The translations under genes were made by a program, and so were the position numbers. A stretch of 64,000 nucleotides of DNA from Balanoglossus misakiensis (lineage: Eukaryota > Hemichordata). Positions 36,248-47,753 of the stretch are shown here, one piece after another. Numbering within the stretch: the first letter of the stretch is position 1; each line of letters starts with the position of its first letter. Under the pieces are notes generated by a model, which ran no database searches, was not told the DNA's origin, and worked only from the letters and a program-made list of their open reading frames with translations. The DNA is taken from NCBI GenBank assembly GCA_040954595.2, contig CM082592.2:5456001-5520000 (forward strand), written 5' to 3'.

Positions 36248-39200
36248 ATGGCTGCCCTACGGACCGGTTGCTCGTTCGTTCTCAGAAATGCTGTTGCTGT
36301 TGCCAAGCGGACTTCAGGTACAGCACACCCCTTTTGCTTCTTCAGTATTCATATTGTCAATATTCTCATTTATGCAATAATTTTAATAGCCGTAATGTTA
36401 TTACTAAAGTGACGCACTGCAGAATATATCCGACTATTATGCCATATTGGGATCCTTGCTACACACAGACCAAAGGCAAACGATTCATTTCATTTCCAAC
36501 TGACTTTAGCCTGATAAATATAAGAGACTCTTATATTTATCAGAAATGAATCGTTTGCCTTTGACACAGACGATTGTTAGTCGGAGAGAATATTTTTGCC
36601 ATTTGGTGTGAAGCCTGAATCAAATATTGACCTTTGTACGCAGTATTACATAAAATTGTACGATTATTCACAATGAATGTTGACTTTACATAAAGTGTAT
36701 TATCGGGGGGGGGGGGGGGGGGGGGTTAAAGTCGTGTGCACTATGTTAACCAGTTCCCATTTACAGACACAGCAATTGAGCTACAATCCAGCTGGTGAAA
36801 CTGCAAATGTGTAGATTGAGGTTTTTCCTATGATATTGTAGCCCTGGCTTGGTGGGCTGGGTCGTGCGATTTGGGGGTAGCAGCAGAGGTGGGGAAAAAT
36901 AACATTTTCCATCCAGGTTACAAAACACATCACTGATATTTATACTGATGATTAAAAATCGTTATATTGGCATTTTGTTGGTATGAGTTTTAACAATTAA
37001 AATTCTGATTTTGAACAGCAGCATGCAGGGGACAGAGGTCAACACACACATTGGTAGATTTGCCCGAAACACACCAGATGCTGAGGAAGACTTGTCGAGA
37101 CTTTGCTGACAATGAATTAAAGCCAATTGCTGGAATGCTTGATAAAGAGCACAGGTATCCCGCCGAACAGGTGAGTCCATGGATTTTTGTGACAAAAACA
37201 CAGCAGACTATATATGTATGTCATGCAAAGGATTATTAAAAAAAATGGGAGTTTGAAAAACGTTGGGATTTTCCTCCAACATCGTCAGGGCGAATCTGAC
37301 TGTTATTGTGTGATGACCCCATTACTATGTGTCACATGATACGTGCGTTTGAACACAGCTGAATTTGACTACCAAATGTGTGTTGATTGCGCCAATAACA
37401 GGTGAAGAAAATGGGTGAGCTGGGCCTGATGGCTATCACCGTACCAGAAGAACACGGGGGAACCGGCCTGGACTACCTGGCATACGCCATTGCAATGGAG
37501 GAAATCAGTCGGGGCTGCGCATCCTGTGGTGTGGTCATGAGTGTCAATAATGTAAGTAATCTGACCAGTCTCGGTATGTGTGTAGTAGCACAAGTGTTTT
37601 TCCTCCAATTAGCTTAGCACATTTTTTATTTACACTCCTTTGAGTAAAAAAACTTAAAATCGTGCATTTTTAGCAAAAACGAGAAAGAGAACAAAAATTT
37701 TGGAAAATAAACCAGATTTTCATAAACTTCAAGTATAGAGCTAACAGAAAATATATAATATGTTGGTGGGAAACATGAAATATAACGAGAAAAAATCGAT
37801 TAAAAACAAGTGTCATAAAACCTGCATCTCATCCTTAAGGATAAAATACTCTCCTTGAAGTAAGTCAACAGACAACATTTCTTTGAATTTGTGGAGATTC
37901 TAATACCGATGTGTGAATATTACCACAGTAGGCCAAACTGATTGATATGCCATAACTCTGATGTCTGCGGTGGGTTTGTTGACCAACACATTTTTTGTTT
38001 TTATTCTGAAGAGTCTCTATATCGGTCCAATCATGGATTTTGGTAATGAAGCGCAAATAGAGAAATACGTGAGACCATTTGTGAACGGTGACAGGGTCGG
38101 CTGCTTTGGCCTCAGTGAACCAGGTAGGTGAACGAATGCAGTTGTGACAGCAAACAACAAAAGAATGTACACACAGCTATGCATTCTAGGCAGGGTGGAT
38201 TGAGTCATATTCCACTGAGTAACATTTTCACAGCTGCTAGCTTTTTTGCTCATACTGTCACAGGCAGTTTGTACCGGCTGCTAATGTTGAAAGAGATAAA
38301 GGATCTGGTTCACTTAGTGGACACGACTATACCCCCTGGGCGATACCATTATTTTTTAGGGTTAGGGTTAGGAGGCTTAGGGTTAAACTCACCGTCACAT
38401 TGCCACCCCTAACCCTCCTAACCCTAACTCACCCTCATAGCCACCCCTCGCCCCCTAAACAATAATGGTATCGCCCAGGGGGTATAGTCATGTCCACTAA
38501 GTGAACCAGATCCGAGATAAATAGTAACCCTTGCTGCTGAATTCATGGCGACTTGTCCAGGTCCTACGCGCCTCCACACGAAGTACAGAGAAAGTCATTT
38601 TTGTCTCCCCAGGCAACGGTAGTGATGCGGGCGCGGCATCCACGAAAGCCACTCTGGACGGCAGCGGCGAGTGGACACTGAATGGAACCAAGGCGTGGAT
38701 TACAAATGGATACGAAGCGGAAGGAGCGGTCGTCTTTGCCACAACAGACAAGGCGCTGAAACACAAGGTGATTGTCGCTGTTATTTATTTTTATTTTATT
38801 TGGCTATATATTGGACTAAATCTGTTCACAGATCTCTTATTAAACATTTAGAACACTATATATGATATTTTGGCACGAAAAATTCTTTTGTCTCACTTTA
38901 TGTGATAGGCAGTGCTCGTCTGCATTTTCTCTGCCTGAAATACAGTTAGTCAGTTTCAATCTGTAAACGTGTTCCCTGCAGTCTAAATACTAGCCGGCCA
39001 CTAGTCAAAACTAGTCAAAACACTTGTCTCAACTCAGTGACTGGCTGTTAATGCCATTTTGGTATGTATATATACCATGGCACCTAAGTTCATCACCTTA
39101 TGGAATCAGTTGCATCTGTATGTTATTGAAATGGAACCTGAAACGAATCATATCTGCCAGCTTCATTTGATCCAATTCCAGTGTATTATCCTCTGCCTCC

Positions 39201-41438
39201 GTTCATTTCATGCGTTTGTGTTTCATCACGCCACCAGGGAATAAGTGCGTTTATCATTCCGAAGCCTCTGGAAGGATTGTCTCTGGGCAAGAAAGAGGAC
39301 AAACTCGGCATAAGGGCCTCGTCAACCACGTACCTGATCTTCGAAGACGCCAAAATTCCCAGGGAGAATCTGCTTGGGGAGCTGGGACAGGGTTTCAAGA
39401 TCGCCATGGTGAGTGGGGGTTGGGATTACCGTCATTCCGTCGTTCGAGGGTGTCAACTTTGGACGTTTTGGTTTTGATAGCTTTCATCTCAACTGAAGAA
39501 ATTCATGGTACAATCAAACGTGTGTTAGTGGTCACCTGTGTATAGCGAACATTTGTCTATATTGGCCAGTTTGTTACAGTTCCTGTGCGATTAACCTGTA
39601 CATTTATTGACCTGTTTCTAAAGGCCACCTGCCTGTGAAGGCCAGTTTAGTAAAGTCCCTTGACTAGCAACTACAGACAGGTTTGACTCTACAATATGAC
39701 AATGAAACCTGTCTGATCCGAACCCTGCATGGTCTTGAAACCTGTTTCAACTGAATAAAGTCCCCTTTGCATTGAAGAGCATGTTAAGGCAATATGTGCT
39801 TCAAAAAGTCTCATATTTTGCTCAAGACAACTTTAGACTGCTATTGAAATTGGACTTTTTTAAATCAGACCCCAAAGTGTGCAGTATCTTAAAATGAAAC
39901 TTATTTCTTATCAGATGACGTTAGATGCCGGCAGGATAGGAGTTGCAGGACAAGCTTTGGGTATCGCACAAGTAAGTACCACCCTGTAGTTAAATCTGTG
40001 TTGTTGGACAAGAAATGGTTGTTATGTACTGTAAAATGTGAAATTTTTGCGATAACAAAAAAGGCAACTATTACGCGACTACTAATTTTCGCATTCTAGT
40101 ATTTCACTGCATCGTTATCTCCGAAAAACATTTTTTACGCGACTTTTTTTTTTTTTTTTGCATTTTGGAGGCTCACATGTAGTTTGCGAAACTTTCCCGT
40201 TTTAAAGTGTATATTTCTGCGTCCTTGTTTCAGGCCGCGCTAGACTGTGCCGCAGAGTATTCCCTGAAGAGGGAAGCTTTCGGAAAACCCATCGCTAAAC
40301 TCCAAGCAGTACAGTTGAAGCTGGCCGAGATGGAATTGCAGCTGGAAAGTGCCCGTCTCTTGACGTGGAAGGCAGCCATGTTGAAAGACAGTGACAGACC
40401 CTACACTAAGGTGAGTGAAGTATTTTAGAGTTTGTAGGTGTCTTTGTGGAGCTAAGTTTTCGACAGAGCAAGCCCAGTGAATAATTTGTCTAATAAATTG
40501 CAATGTTGAAATTTAATTGCACTGTGTATGTATGTATTTTTGTGAGCGTAAAGCGGAGACCAGAATGGGAGAGATAAAAACAAAGTATTGTACATGTAGT
40601 CTTAAATCATATCAGAGATCATGTGTGTGTGTGTGTGTGTGTGTGAGTGAGAACACAACAACCACTTTAAAAAAATGAAAACAACACAACTGAAAATCAG
40701 CTTCAACCAAAGGCTATCTACCGTCATGTGACCTAAAAACAGACTGTCATGACGGAAATTGACACAAATTTCACGAAAAATTTGCTTAGAACAGTCAATT
40801 TTTTTAAGCACCCATAAAACAGGCATACATTGTTTATATCTAACAGGAAGCGGCGATGGCTAAATTAGCAGCTTCTGAGGCAGCCACAAGAATAGCACAC
40901 CAGGTAAGCAGATATATTACCCTTGAATATGTAATTTCATTTTGTATTGTGAGCAAATACTCCAAACCAGAACCAGAATGTGCTATTAATTCATTGTGTA
41001 TTGTCTCAAAGAGTATTTCGGTGAGTTTGCATCTTATGTAAGAGAAGATGCCCCATTATGTCAAATTCTGTGCTGGATCTACAACCTGACCTGTTAGCAA
41101 TCATGTCCTGCAAAATATTTGTCATGATTTTTTATGGCAATATTTGGAGGGGAGGGGTGAGACTGGACATCTACATGTATATTCATAATAATTTTATATT
41201 AGGATGAATTGTGTGTGATTCATACAACCCTCTACAAAACTCTCTCTCTCTCTCTCTCCCCCCCCCCTCCTCCCAGTCCATCCAAATTCTGGGTGGAATG
41301 GGTTATGTCACGGATATGCCCGCTGAGAGACACTACCGAGATGCCCGGATCACAGAGATCTACGAAGGAACCAGCGAGATACAGAAACTCGTCATTGCTG
41401 GACATGTCATCAAACACTATCAACAAATGGCTTGGTAA
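36248..41438 (+). CDS. ACADS: Short-chain specific acyl-CoA dehydrogenase, mitochondrial, complete (420 aa)
   Basis: FAD enzyme that oxidises short acyl-CoAs in the first step of beta-oxidation, passing electrons to ETF. Exons: 36248-36317, 37019-37170, 37402-37551, 38012-38123, 38613-38767, 39238-39408, 39915-39971, 40234-40410, 40847-40903, 41277-41438 (1263 nt; human 412 aa). The N-terminus [20 protein letters not shown] is Arg/Lys-rich without acids, as in a mitochondrial presequence. Signatures: [101 protein letters not shown]. The catalytic base is Glu397 (codon 41364-41366) in [12 protein letters not shown], matching Glu392 of the human precursor. Exon 2 has a tandem CAGCAG acceptor; exon 10 follows a long CT tract. 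Introns carry hairpin elements. Confidence 0.95.
36471..36563. mobile_element. Nested palindromic element in ACADS intron 1
   Basis: A 21-base arm at 36471-36491 (CAAAGGCAAACGATTCATTT...) recurs inverted at 36543-36563. The sequence CTGATAAATATAAGAG and its complement form a perfect 33-base palindrome at 36511-36543. Confidence 0.65.
36704..36726 (+). repeat. G homopolymer, about 22 bases
   Basis: An uninterrupted G run in ACADS intron 1; it could form a G-quadruplex and is prone to length errors. Confidence 0.85.
38301..38513. mobile_element. Long-arm inverted-repeat element with telomere-like core, ACADS intron 4
   Basis: Arms of 53 bases (38301-38353 and 38461-38513) pair with one mismatch. 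The core carries TTAGGGTTAGGGTTAGG near 38357-38375 and CCCTAACCCTCCTAACCCTAA near 38408-38428, which are themselves complementary. Confidence 0.75.
40027..40212 (+). mobile_element. Dispersed MITE, copy 2 (degenerate)
   Basis: Opens TACTGTAAAA, then AATTTTTGCGATA and CGACTACTAATTTTCGCATTC, closely following copy 1 in order and orientation. The right end (GTTTTAAAGTGTA) is decayed. It sits in an ACADS intron directly before exon 8. Confidence 0.6.
40622..40646 (+). repeat. (GT)n microsatellite
   Basis: About eleven GT units in an ACADS intron. Confidence 0.85.
41240..41276 (+). repeat. (CT)n-C(n) tract acting as the polypyrimidine tract of ACADS exon 10
   Basis: About nine CT units, nine C and TCCTCCCAG immediately precede the last ACADS exon, so the acceptor's pyrimidine tract is a length-variable microsatellite. 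Confidence 0.8.
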
Positions 41439-41694
41439 AACCAGTTGGGAGAGTTCAAAGTTTGCCAACCAAATGGACAACATGTATGTTAGGGTTGTCG
41501 CAATCTGGTGAAAAATTAAAATCGGGTGTAGAGTTAGGCACCGTAAAGCTAGTTGATCAATTGGGCTGTTTTGGTTCTCTCAGTATTGGCTGTTCGATCC
41601 CGCAAAGGTGAAGACAGTACCTAACTCTACATATAATCTGATTTTAATTAGATTGGAGTTGTCGCAACTTTTGTAAATATGCTGTCTCAAATTG

Positions 41695-41875
41695 ACAAAT
41701 GCAAATTTAGCTACAGTTACCATGGTGAATTGAGCTCTAATATATTACAGATTTTCAGTGGGTGGCACACGTGAAAAAAAGAGTGCCACCAAACGTTCTG
41801 TAGAACACTCAAATACGCCATTTCATGTATATATGGCAATATGTAAATGGGAGGTGACCGTATATAATCCTGGGT
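41695..41875 (-). repeat. Dispersed repeat, copy 2 (ACADS 3' region)
   Basis: On the minus strand it reads CACGTGTGCCACCCACTGAA, CTCAATTCACCATGGTAAC and GCTAAATTTGCAT in the same order and spacing as copy 1, with an insertion near the CCATATATA motif. Confidence 0.6.
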
Positions 41876-42034
41876 AAATATATCACACAAGCCACATACC
41901 ATGCATGCATGCACATGTAGACTGTTGGATAAAGGTGAAAAGCTTATACAACTGTCAGTGGCTCATTTTCAGACACGTGTATGTAAATATCATGTACAGC
42001 AGTGTAAATGAGAGAAGAACACAACAATGCAACA

Positions 42035-42235
42035 TACTGTAAAACGAACGATCAATTTTCACGAACTTCGCAAGAGCCAAAAAAACCACACGATAATATA
42101 TAGTCGCAAAAGAACAACGTGTAAAGTAGAAGGTTTTTTGGAGATAATAGAACGTGAAAATTAATCGTTACAAAATAGTCGCCTCTGTTGATATCGCGAA
42201 CATTTCCTGTTGCGAAAATTTACCGTTTTACAGTT
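42035..42235 (-). mobile_element. Dispersed MITE, copy 3 (inverted orientation)
   Basis: Starts TACTGTAAAACG and ends CGTTTTACAG. Read on the minus strand it gives TTCGCGATATCAACAGAGGCG and then GATTAATTTTCACGTTCT, parallel to copy 1. It lies in the ACADS 3' region. Confidence 0.65.
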
Positions 42236-42376
42236 ATTTCTGGAGATTTTTACCTTTAGTGCATAATTTTGAGAGGATATTTGTTTCTCAAATTTTAATG
42301 GGGCTTTTGTGCATTTTTATCTTTTTTTTTCAATCGATTTCATGGTTGCTTATTTCATTGAAAGATGTCATTAACA

Positions 42377-42382
42377 AATAAA
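42377..42382 (+). terminator. Candidate ACADS poly(A) signal AATAAA
   Basis: Canonical hexamer followed by a GT/T-rich stretch (CTCTGTTTGTG). It lies about 940 bases beyond the stop codon. Confidence 0.45.
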
Positions 42383-42600
42383 TTTAACAATGGAAACTCT
42401 GTTTGTGAATTGAATTCTTGTATCATCATACCATGATTTCCATCACTGAAAGCGAATCCAAAGTTCTTGTAATTTTGCACGCATCGTCAATTTTGTTTGT
42501 TATTTTCAAGGGAAAAATAACAGCCCTCCCCTCTGTTAATTATGTCCAGGCCCTTACGCAGGCAGAATAAAAGAGCAACCCAACACATTTGATTGTTCAC

Positions 42601-42606
42601 TTTATT
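42601..42606 (-). terminator. Candidate poly(A) signal for carbonic anhydrase A
   Basis: TTTATT on the plus strand, hence AATAAA in the sense of the gene, 145 bases past its stop codon. Confidence 0.5.
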
Positions 42607-42750
42607 GAAACATGAAATCCAAGATGAACGAGCTTGTTTCGAGAAATTAATACATTAAAATTCAATTTATATACAATTATCATGTTACTGTACATTTAAT
42701 TTCTTTTTTTAAAATTCAAGCCAATACAACTTTGGATAGATCTGTATATT

Positions 42751-45543
42751 TTACAGTTCCATTCTCTGGCTTGAAGACGTGTCTTTAACGTTGCGATACA
42801 CCGGACGCGAATTGAGTGGTTGAGGGGGGCGGTAGTTGTTTACCATTCGGCTGATCGGACTTCTTCCAGATGCGGACATATTCAGAATCCTGAATTTCTC
42901 CATCTGCGTTAGGAATAAGGAAAAATGATGATCATTTTGGAGGCAGTTAACAAAATTCCCGAAGCCAAATTCCCAGACTTTCACACTGCAAACTTTTCGG
43001 ATGTTAAAAATATCTGCTTTACCTGTGTCTCAGAAAGTTGTACTGGTTCTTTGAATACCGTCCAGATCACGTTTTCAAAACAAGGTGGACTTGTTACAGA
43101 GCCACTATAGCGGTAGAAACTGGAGAGGTCGGCGGGCAACAAATCCACCATAGAAACTGGATGATCCAGTTTTGTGACGTCACCTACACGGAATACATAA
43201 TTGGCTGTGAGAATTAAATGTCTGAACTCGCCGAAAAAAATGTTACCATAATGCATGAAGCGTTCATAGAGGTAGTGGGGAGGGAACGTATGTGTATGCA
43301 GTATATGAAATTATATTATACCAGTATATTGATGGTGTAAATCACGCTATTTGATTGGTTGAGACACGACACGTGACCGTGATATATTAGCCATATACCA
43401 CAGTCATATATCATAGTTAAAGAAAATGCCTTTTTAAAATGTTTTATGCAAAGTTTCAATATACTGGCATAATATAATAGCAATAAAACACCCCCAGCCA
43501 TGGTATACCACTCGATTTTGACCAGTTCAACTCCATATACGCACTCGCTATCGCTCGTGCGTATATGTCGTGAACTGGTCAAAATCTCGTGATATACCAT
43601 GGCTGGGGGTGTTTTATTGCTTAAATAACGTACCATTGTAGATAACATCCTCGTGGTAGTCAAGAAATTTGTCATACGCCGCATTGTTTGTTGGTGCAAC
43701 CTGCGGAGACAGAAACGACGTGATTGGGTTTGCAATAATACCAAAAAAACCGTGCTGCCAGGCTGCATTGATAAAACATTTGCATCACTGGTTTGGATAT
43801 GAAGGAGTGACAGAATTGATCCCCCGGGGGTCGGTTGCATTAATGCACAGATCTTGAACGAAAATTTGATGGTGACCATACCTCTATGAAAATGCCCAAA
43901 ACGGCCGTGCCGTTCACTTTGCCAACTGCCGACCGTTGATTGTCGTAGTCTGTGTTGTGCGTTACGAAATGGAGCTGTGGATGCGAATGTGCAAAGTTAT
44001 TAAAATAATGGACAGGAAAATAGAAAACTTCATTGAGAAATGGTTCGCCCATAATCCTTGCGAACGAACGTCTGACTATCACTATGCTATAATAATTATG
44101 ATAGGATAATACTTCTTACAAGACTAACTGTCCGATATCATCAATACACTTCGTCCTCTACGGAAGTCCCGCCTGGTCTTATTGCCATTTTTAAATCGTG
44201 AAAATATCAATATTTCTTCTAACTTTGTAACTTACCTCGGCACTCATTGCCCGTCCGTTCAGCGTGTGTTCAGATCCCCTGCTACTGTCGCTACCCCAGT
44301 GGAGATGAAAGTGGTCAACTTTGAAGTTGCCGGGTAAACCTCCGCCGGATATGACGCAATTGGCACCGTCATGCCGAACTTGAACTTGACCGCAAAGAAA
44401 GACAACCCGGGTAGAGGTTAAAAAATGAATGAAATAACAATATTTTTTTGCCACATACAGACCCGCTGTCGATCCACTTTGACACCCCCGACTACAAGGC
44501 CATCAAACTCGAAGTTCTTGTAAGTTGATTTCTTACTATATACGAGGCACAAATTAACAGCTAACGCCGTACTCACCACTATGTCCGTCGTTCACCAGTG
44601 TCGCGTTGTGCCCGCTCTCCGACAATTCACTTTCGCTACAACCGACGAAAGAAAAGTGGCCAAACTCCATCGGCACCGTGTCCCTCTCGACAATGTCCAC
44701 CGGGGACTGATTTGACGAGGCGCATTTCGGAATGATGTCGCTCCAGTGTTCGGGCCCTGAAAGAAGCCGTGAACATGCAGTTCCTATTGGTCAGACTCTT
44801 AAAAAAAACGGGTTGTTAATCTCAATGCAGCGAATATCTGAATATTGCATGATGCAGAAACGTTTGTCCCTCCTTTTGCTGTTTGTGTACTTACCAGTTT
44901 CGCCGGAATAGCTCCAATCTGTTAAGAAAAGAAGTCGAATACTTAGTAAAGTGGATGATATAACAGTATAAAATCGCTATTAGGCTGAAATATTTTAAAA
45001 TGGAACCACAATTTCTGTCCGCTTATGTTATCGCGAAGTTGTGTGAGAACTGTCCAATTGCAAACTTGATGGTAATGAAACAATTTTACTCTAGTCGCAA
45101 GGATGAGGATATTCGTTAGGACCCAAGGCTTAACCCTTATTGCGTTGTCGAAGCAAATGGAAGCGGAAGATCTCGGGATCCATGGTTCATTCTCACAACA
45201 ACGACAAAAGCTAAACTGTTATAGTCGAGAAAACTGTGATCACGGGGTTCTCCCCTGCCCTCGCCCCCCTCCCCGTACGAGTTCGAGATGGGTGCACTAA
45301 AATTAGCTAGCCTGCAGTGGATTCTGCATATCAATCCAGTCTGACCATACAGACACATTAAGCGGTGTATTTCAGAATGACATTCTGAGTTCTCGTTGGC
45401 CCAACGCTGTCAGCATTAAAGACAAGTCTCTCAAAGAGGGAGGGGGGGGGGCGCAAACGATTCTTACCACCGGTAGCAAAGGATGATCTGACGATCGCCA
45501 AAACTGTCACCAACGCTGAAATCAGCATCATGATCGTTTTCAT
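42751..45543 (-). CDS. Alpha-carbonic anhydrase A, secreted (300 aa)
   Basis: Zinc enzyme that interconverts CO2 and bicarbonate. Eight exons in transcript order: 45543-45468, 44918-44895, 44756-44577, 44384-44236, 43974-43882, 43700-43634, 43183-43023, 42903-42751 (903 nt). Residues 1-22 are a hydrophobic signal peptide (MKTIMMLISALVTVLAIVRS). The DWSYSG and PEHW motifs open the domain. Zinc ligands are His118 and His120 in HFHLHWG and His145 in ELHF. The proton-shuttle position His92 is kept (NDGH), as is the active-site Thr in SVTSPP. So it should be catalytically competent. The C-terminus (VYRNVKDTSSSQRMEL) is hydrophilic, with no anchor, so it is probably secreted rather than GPI-linked. 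A TATA element precedes the start. A 24-nt microexon encodes DWSYSGET. Closest human type: CA IV and other extracellular forms. Confidence 0.92.
43480..43620. mobile_element. 141-base foldback element in a carbonic anhydrase A intron
   Basis: Arms of 50 bases (43480-43529 and 43571-43620; GCAATAAAACACCCCCAGCC...) are reverse complements with few mismatches. An inner CATATACGCAC / GTGCGTATATG pair continues the stem almost to the centre. Confidence 0.7.
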
Positions 45544-45618
45544 CTCGAAGTCTGACCGACCGACGACCAAGGGCAACCACGACTCGGAAATGGTAGACAA
45601 CGAGGTGCAACAGAATGG

Positions 45619-45624
45619 TTTATA
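45619..45624 (-). promoter_or_regulatory. TATA box upstream of carbonic anhydrase A
   Basis: TTTATA on the plus strand reads TATAAA in the gene's sense, about 76 bases upstream of the ATG. That leaves room for a short 5' UTR of about 45 bases. The next base context, GGGGGCTTATAAACC, is a good core-promoter match. Confidence 0.5.
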
Positions 45625-47753
45625 AGCCCCCGGGAATCACACCTATTGGCGACTGGAGCTGACTTTGCCTTTTGACAATGAACAGTTCAACTTTAACCTG
45701 TCAATTGAATTGAACGGTGAGAATTGGGCCTTTATTCCCTGTAACAATGGCGACAACATGCGAGGTGCCAGCGTCTTGGTGCACGTCATAATCATTTCTA
45801 ATTTAAGCGGGTTGACCAATCTCAGACAATTTCGATAAATTATAGGAATATGCAGGTTGGTTCTTTTCACGTGATAATTTGCTTAATCTTGACTTGTTTT
45901 GAAGCCTAGTTCTTGAAGACCGATAACAATATTTGAGTGAATTTAACAAAACCAGAAGTATACACGGGTGTGATAATATATTTTCTCCGACTCTATATTT
46001 AAAATCAGTCACGTGATCGTCCAGGCATATTCCCGTGTTTGCGAATTTATCTTATTCTAAATATTGGATTTTGATGTCAATATTTCGTTAACTGTACGTT
46101 AAATCCAATTAACCGTTACCTAATTTGCAACCCTTACCTGAATTTGAAACCTGTGGGTGTGCTTTGTAGAGTGTCAACTTTGCCCGAGTGCTGTGGCTAG
46201 CCCTCCCCGATCACAGATCAACACGCATTATTTCTTGTTCCAACGAAATACATTAACATGATAGTGCAATCACTTAATTTAATTAAGGTCATCGTGTTCA
46301 CACTATAGATTATCACAGGAAAGGGTCTGACTCTCCATCTAATTATCCCGTTCACAACTTTTACAATAGAGAGACTCTGCTGCTGGCACCTCTGAACGTT
46401 TTGGCGGTAAATATTTAGTTGGTAATGGAACCGATCTTGCATTGCAACGCTTTGATATTTGCACATCCCGGAAAAATCCGGAAGCCTGATCTGTATTACT
46501 AGTATTACTAGTATTCCGTTTGCCATCAGTCAATCACTCTTGATTGTTCCACCGTCTCAAATGAACGCTCAAGGCTGTGTACTTGACTGTATGATGTGAT
46601 GATGTGAGCAATGAGCATTATCTGTCTGTGTATGACGGCGAGGAAGACTTGTTTGTTTAACTTCTCGTTAAATGTATATCAAGAGAAGTGACTGTGTGAA
46701 GCTTGGAAATTATAACTGCAATGTGTGTTCTGACAATGGAAGTCATGGAAGTGTTTTTTCTGGTTATCTTCTTCCGATTCGTCAATTACTTCCCTGCGTC
46801 AACTTCACAGACGACATTTTTGTACCATCTTCCCGCCGAACAATTGATGATTTCGCAATATGCATCAGCTGATTGCTTCGATGTTCATCGCAGACACAAC
46901 AGCTGTGCATTCTGCATACATGTATATGCACCTGTGTCATTCATAATTAAAACTGGCTATCCATATCCAAATTTGCTTGTCCGGGGGACAAACGTTAACG
47001 ATGCCACGCGGCCGTGGCACGACAGCGCCCGTCCTCGGATCCCTGCGTTTTGGAGGTGAATTTTGGTTTTCCCTATCACCAGTCTACACCGTGGTGACGG
47101 TCTGGTGACGGTGGTGCATTTCGCAATCCCTTTACTGGGCAAGTTGAACGCGTTTATAGGAAGATGGGCGATATTCGGCAATATAATTCTGACGGACACA
47201 ATTCCCGAATTGAAGCAAGCCATTGATCGCAGGCGAACGGGTAAGTACACAACGTTATGATATTTGAGAACACACAAATCGATGTTTTCTTTTTCTTTTA
47301 TAGGATGAGGTGAAAGTCAATTTCTAGGACATCACGTGTGTGTTGACCCGTTAAAGCAACAGTAAGATTTACACGGTCAGTACTCAGTACAAGTTATGTC
47401 GCTCTTAAATGAGACTAAAAGTTAGTGAGTATATTGTAGCGCCGCTGCCATGCTTGTCGCAGGCTCTTGACAAAGTTCGAAGCTCGCGGAGTGGCGCATG
47501 CGCAATTACTCGCAGCACGTGGAACATTGCCTGGAAACGTTGTCTTCCATCGTTCTATTCTCTGCACAATGAAAACAGTTGACGTTTGATGATGGCTACG
47601 TTTGAGAATATCTCAGATTATTGGCAAAAGTTTTGGTAATGGTGTAAAAATCAAGCCCCAAGACGTGTAGGAACTGCGCCGTACCTTTCAGGTCCATTTC
47701 TGGACGAATTTATTTTCACCAAATGCTATTCTTCTCTGCAGGCAAATTCGAGC
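45625..47753. other. Intergenic region between divergent carbonic anhydrase A and sulfotransferase A
   Basis: Mostly AT-rich. A more GC-rich stretch at 46980-47240 ends in a good donor, CGAACGG|GTAAGT (about 47241), and may be a non-coding first exon of the sulfotransferase, because an acceptor (TTCTCTGCAG) lies 12 bases before its ATG. Open frames in this stretch on both strands have no recognisable domain. Confidence 0.35.

Larger units (their letters stand above)
41439..42750. other. Convergent 3' region between ACADS and carbonic anhydrase A
   Basis: Non-coding. It holds a dispersed repeat copy (41695-41875), a MITE copy (42035-42235), an AATAAA at 42377-42382 suited to ACADS, and TTTATT at 42601-42606 (AATAAA on the minus strand) suited to the carbonic anhydrase. 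Confidence 0.5.

Noticed and set aside
46957-47277. Opposed open frames between carbonic anhydrase A and sulfotransferase A
   Set aside because: Unrecognised on both strands; more likely a GC-richer 5' UTR or promoter stretch.
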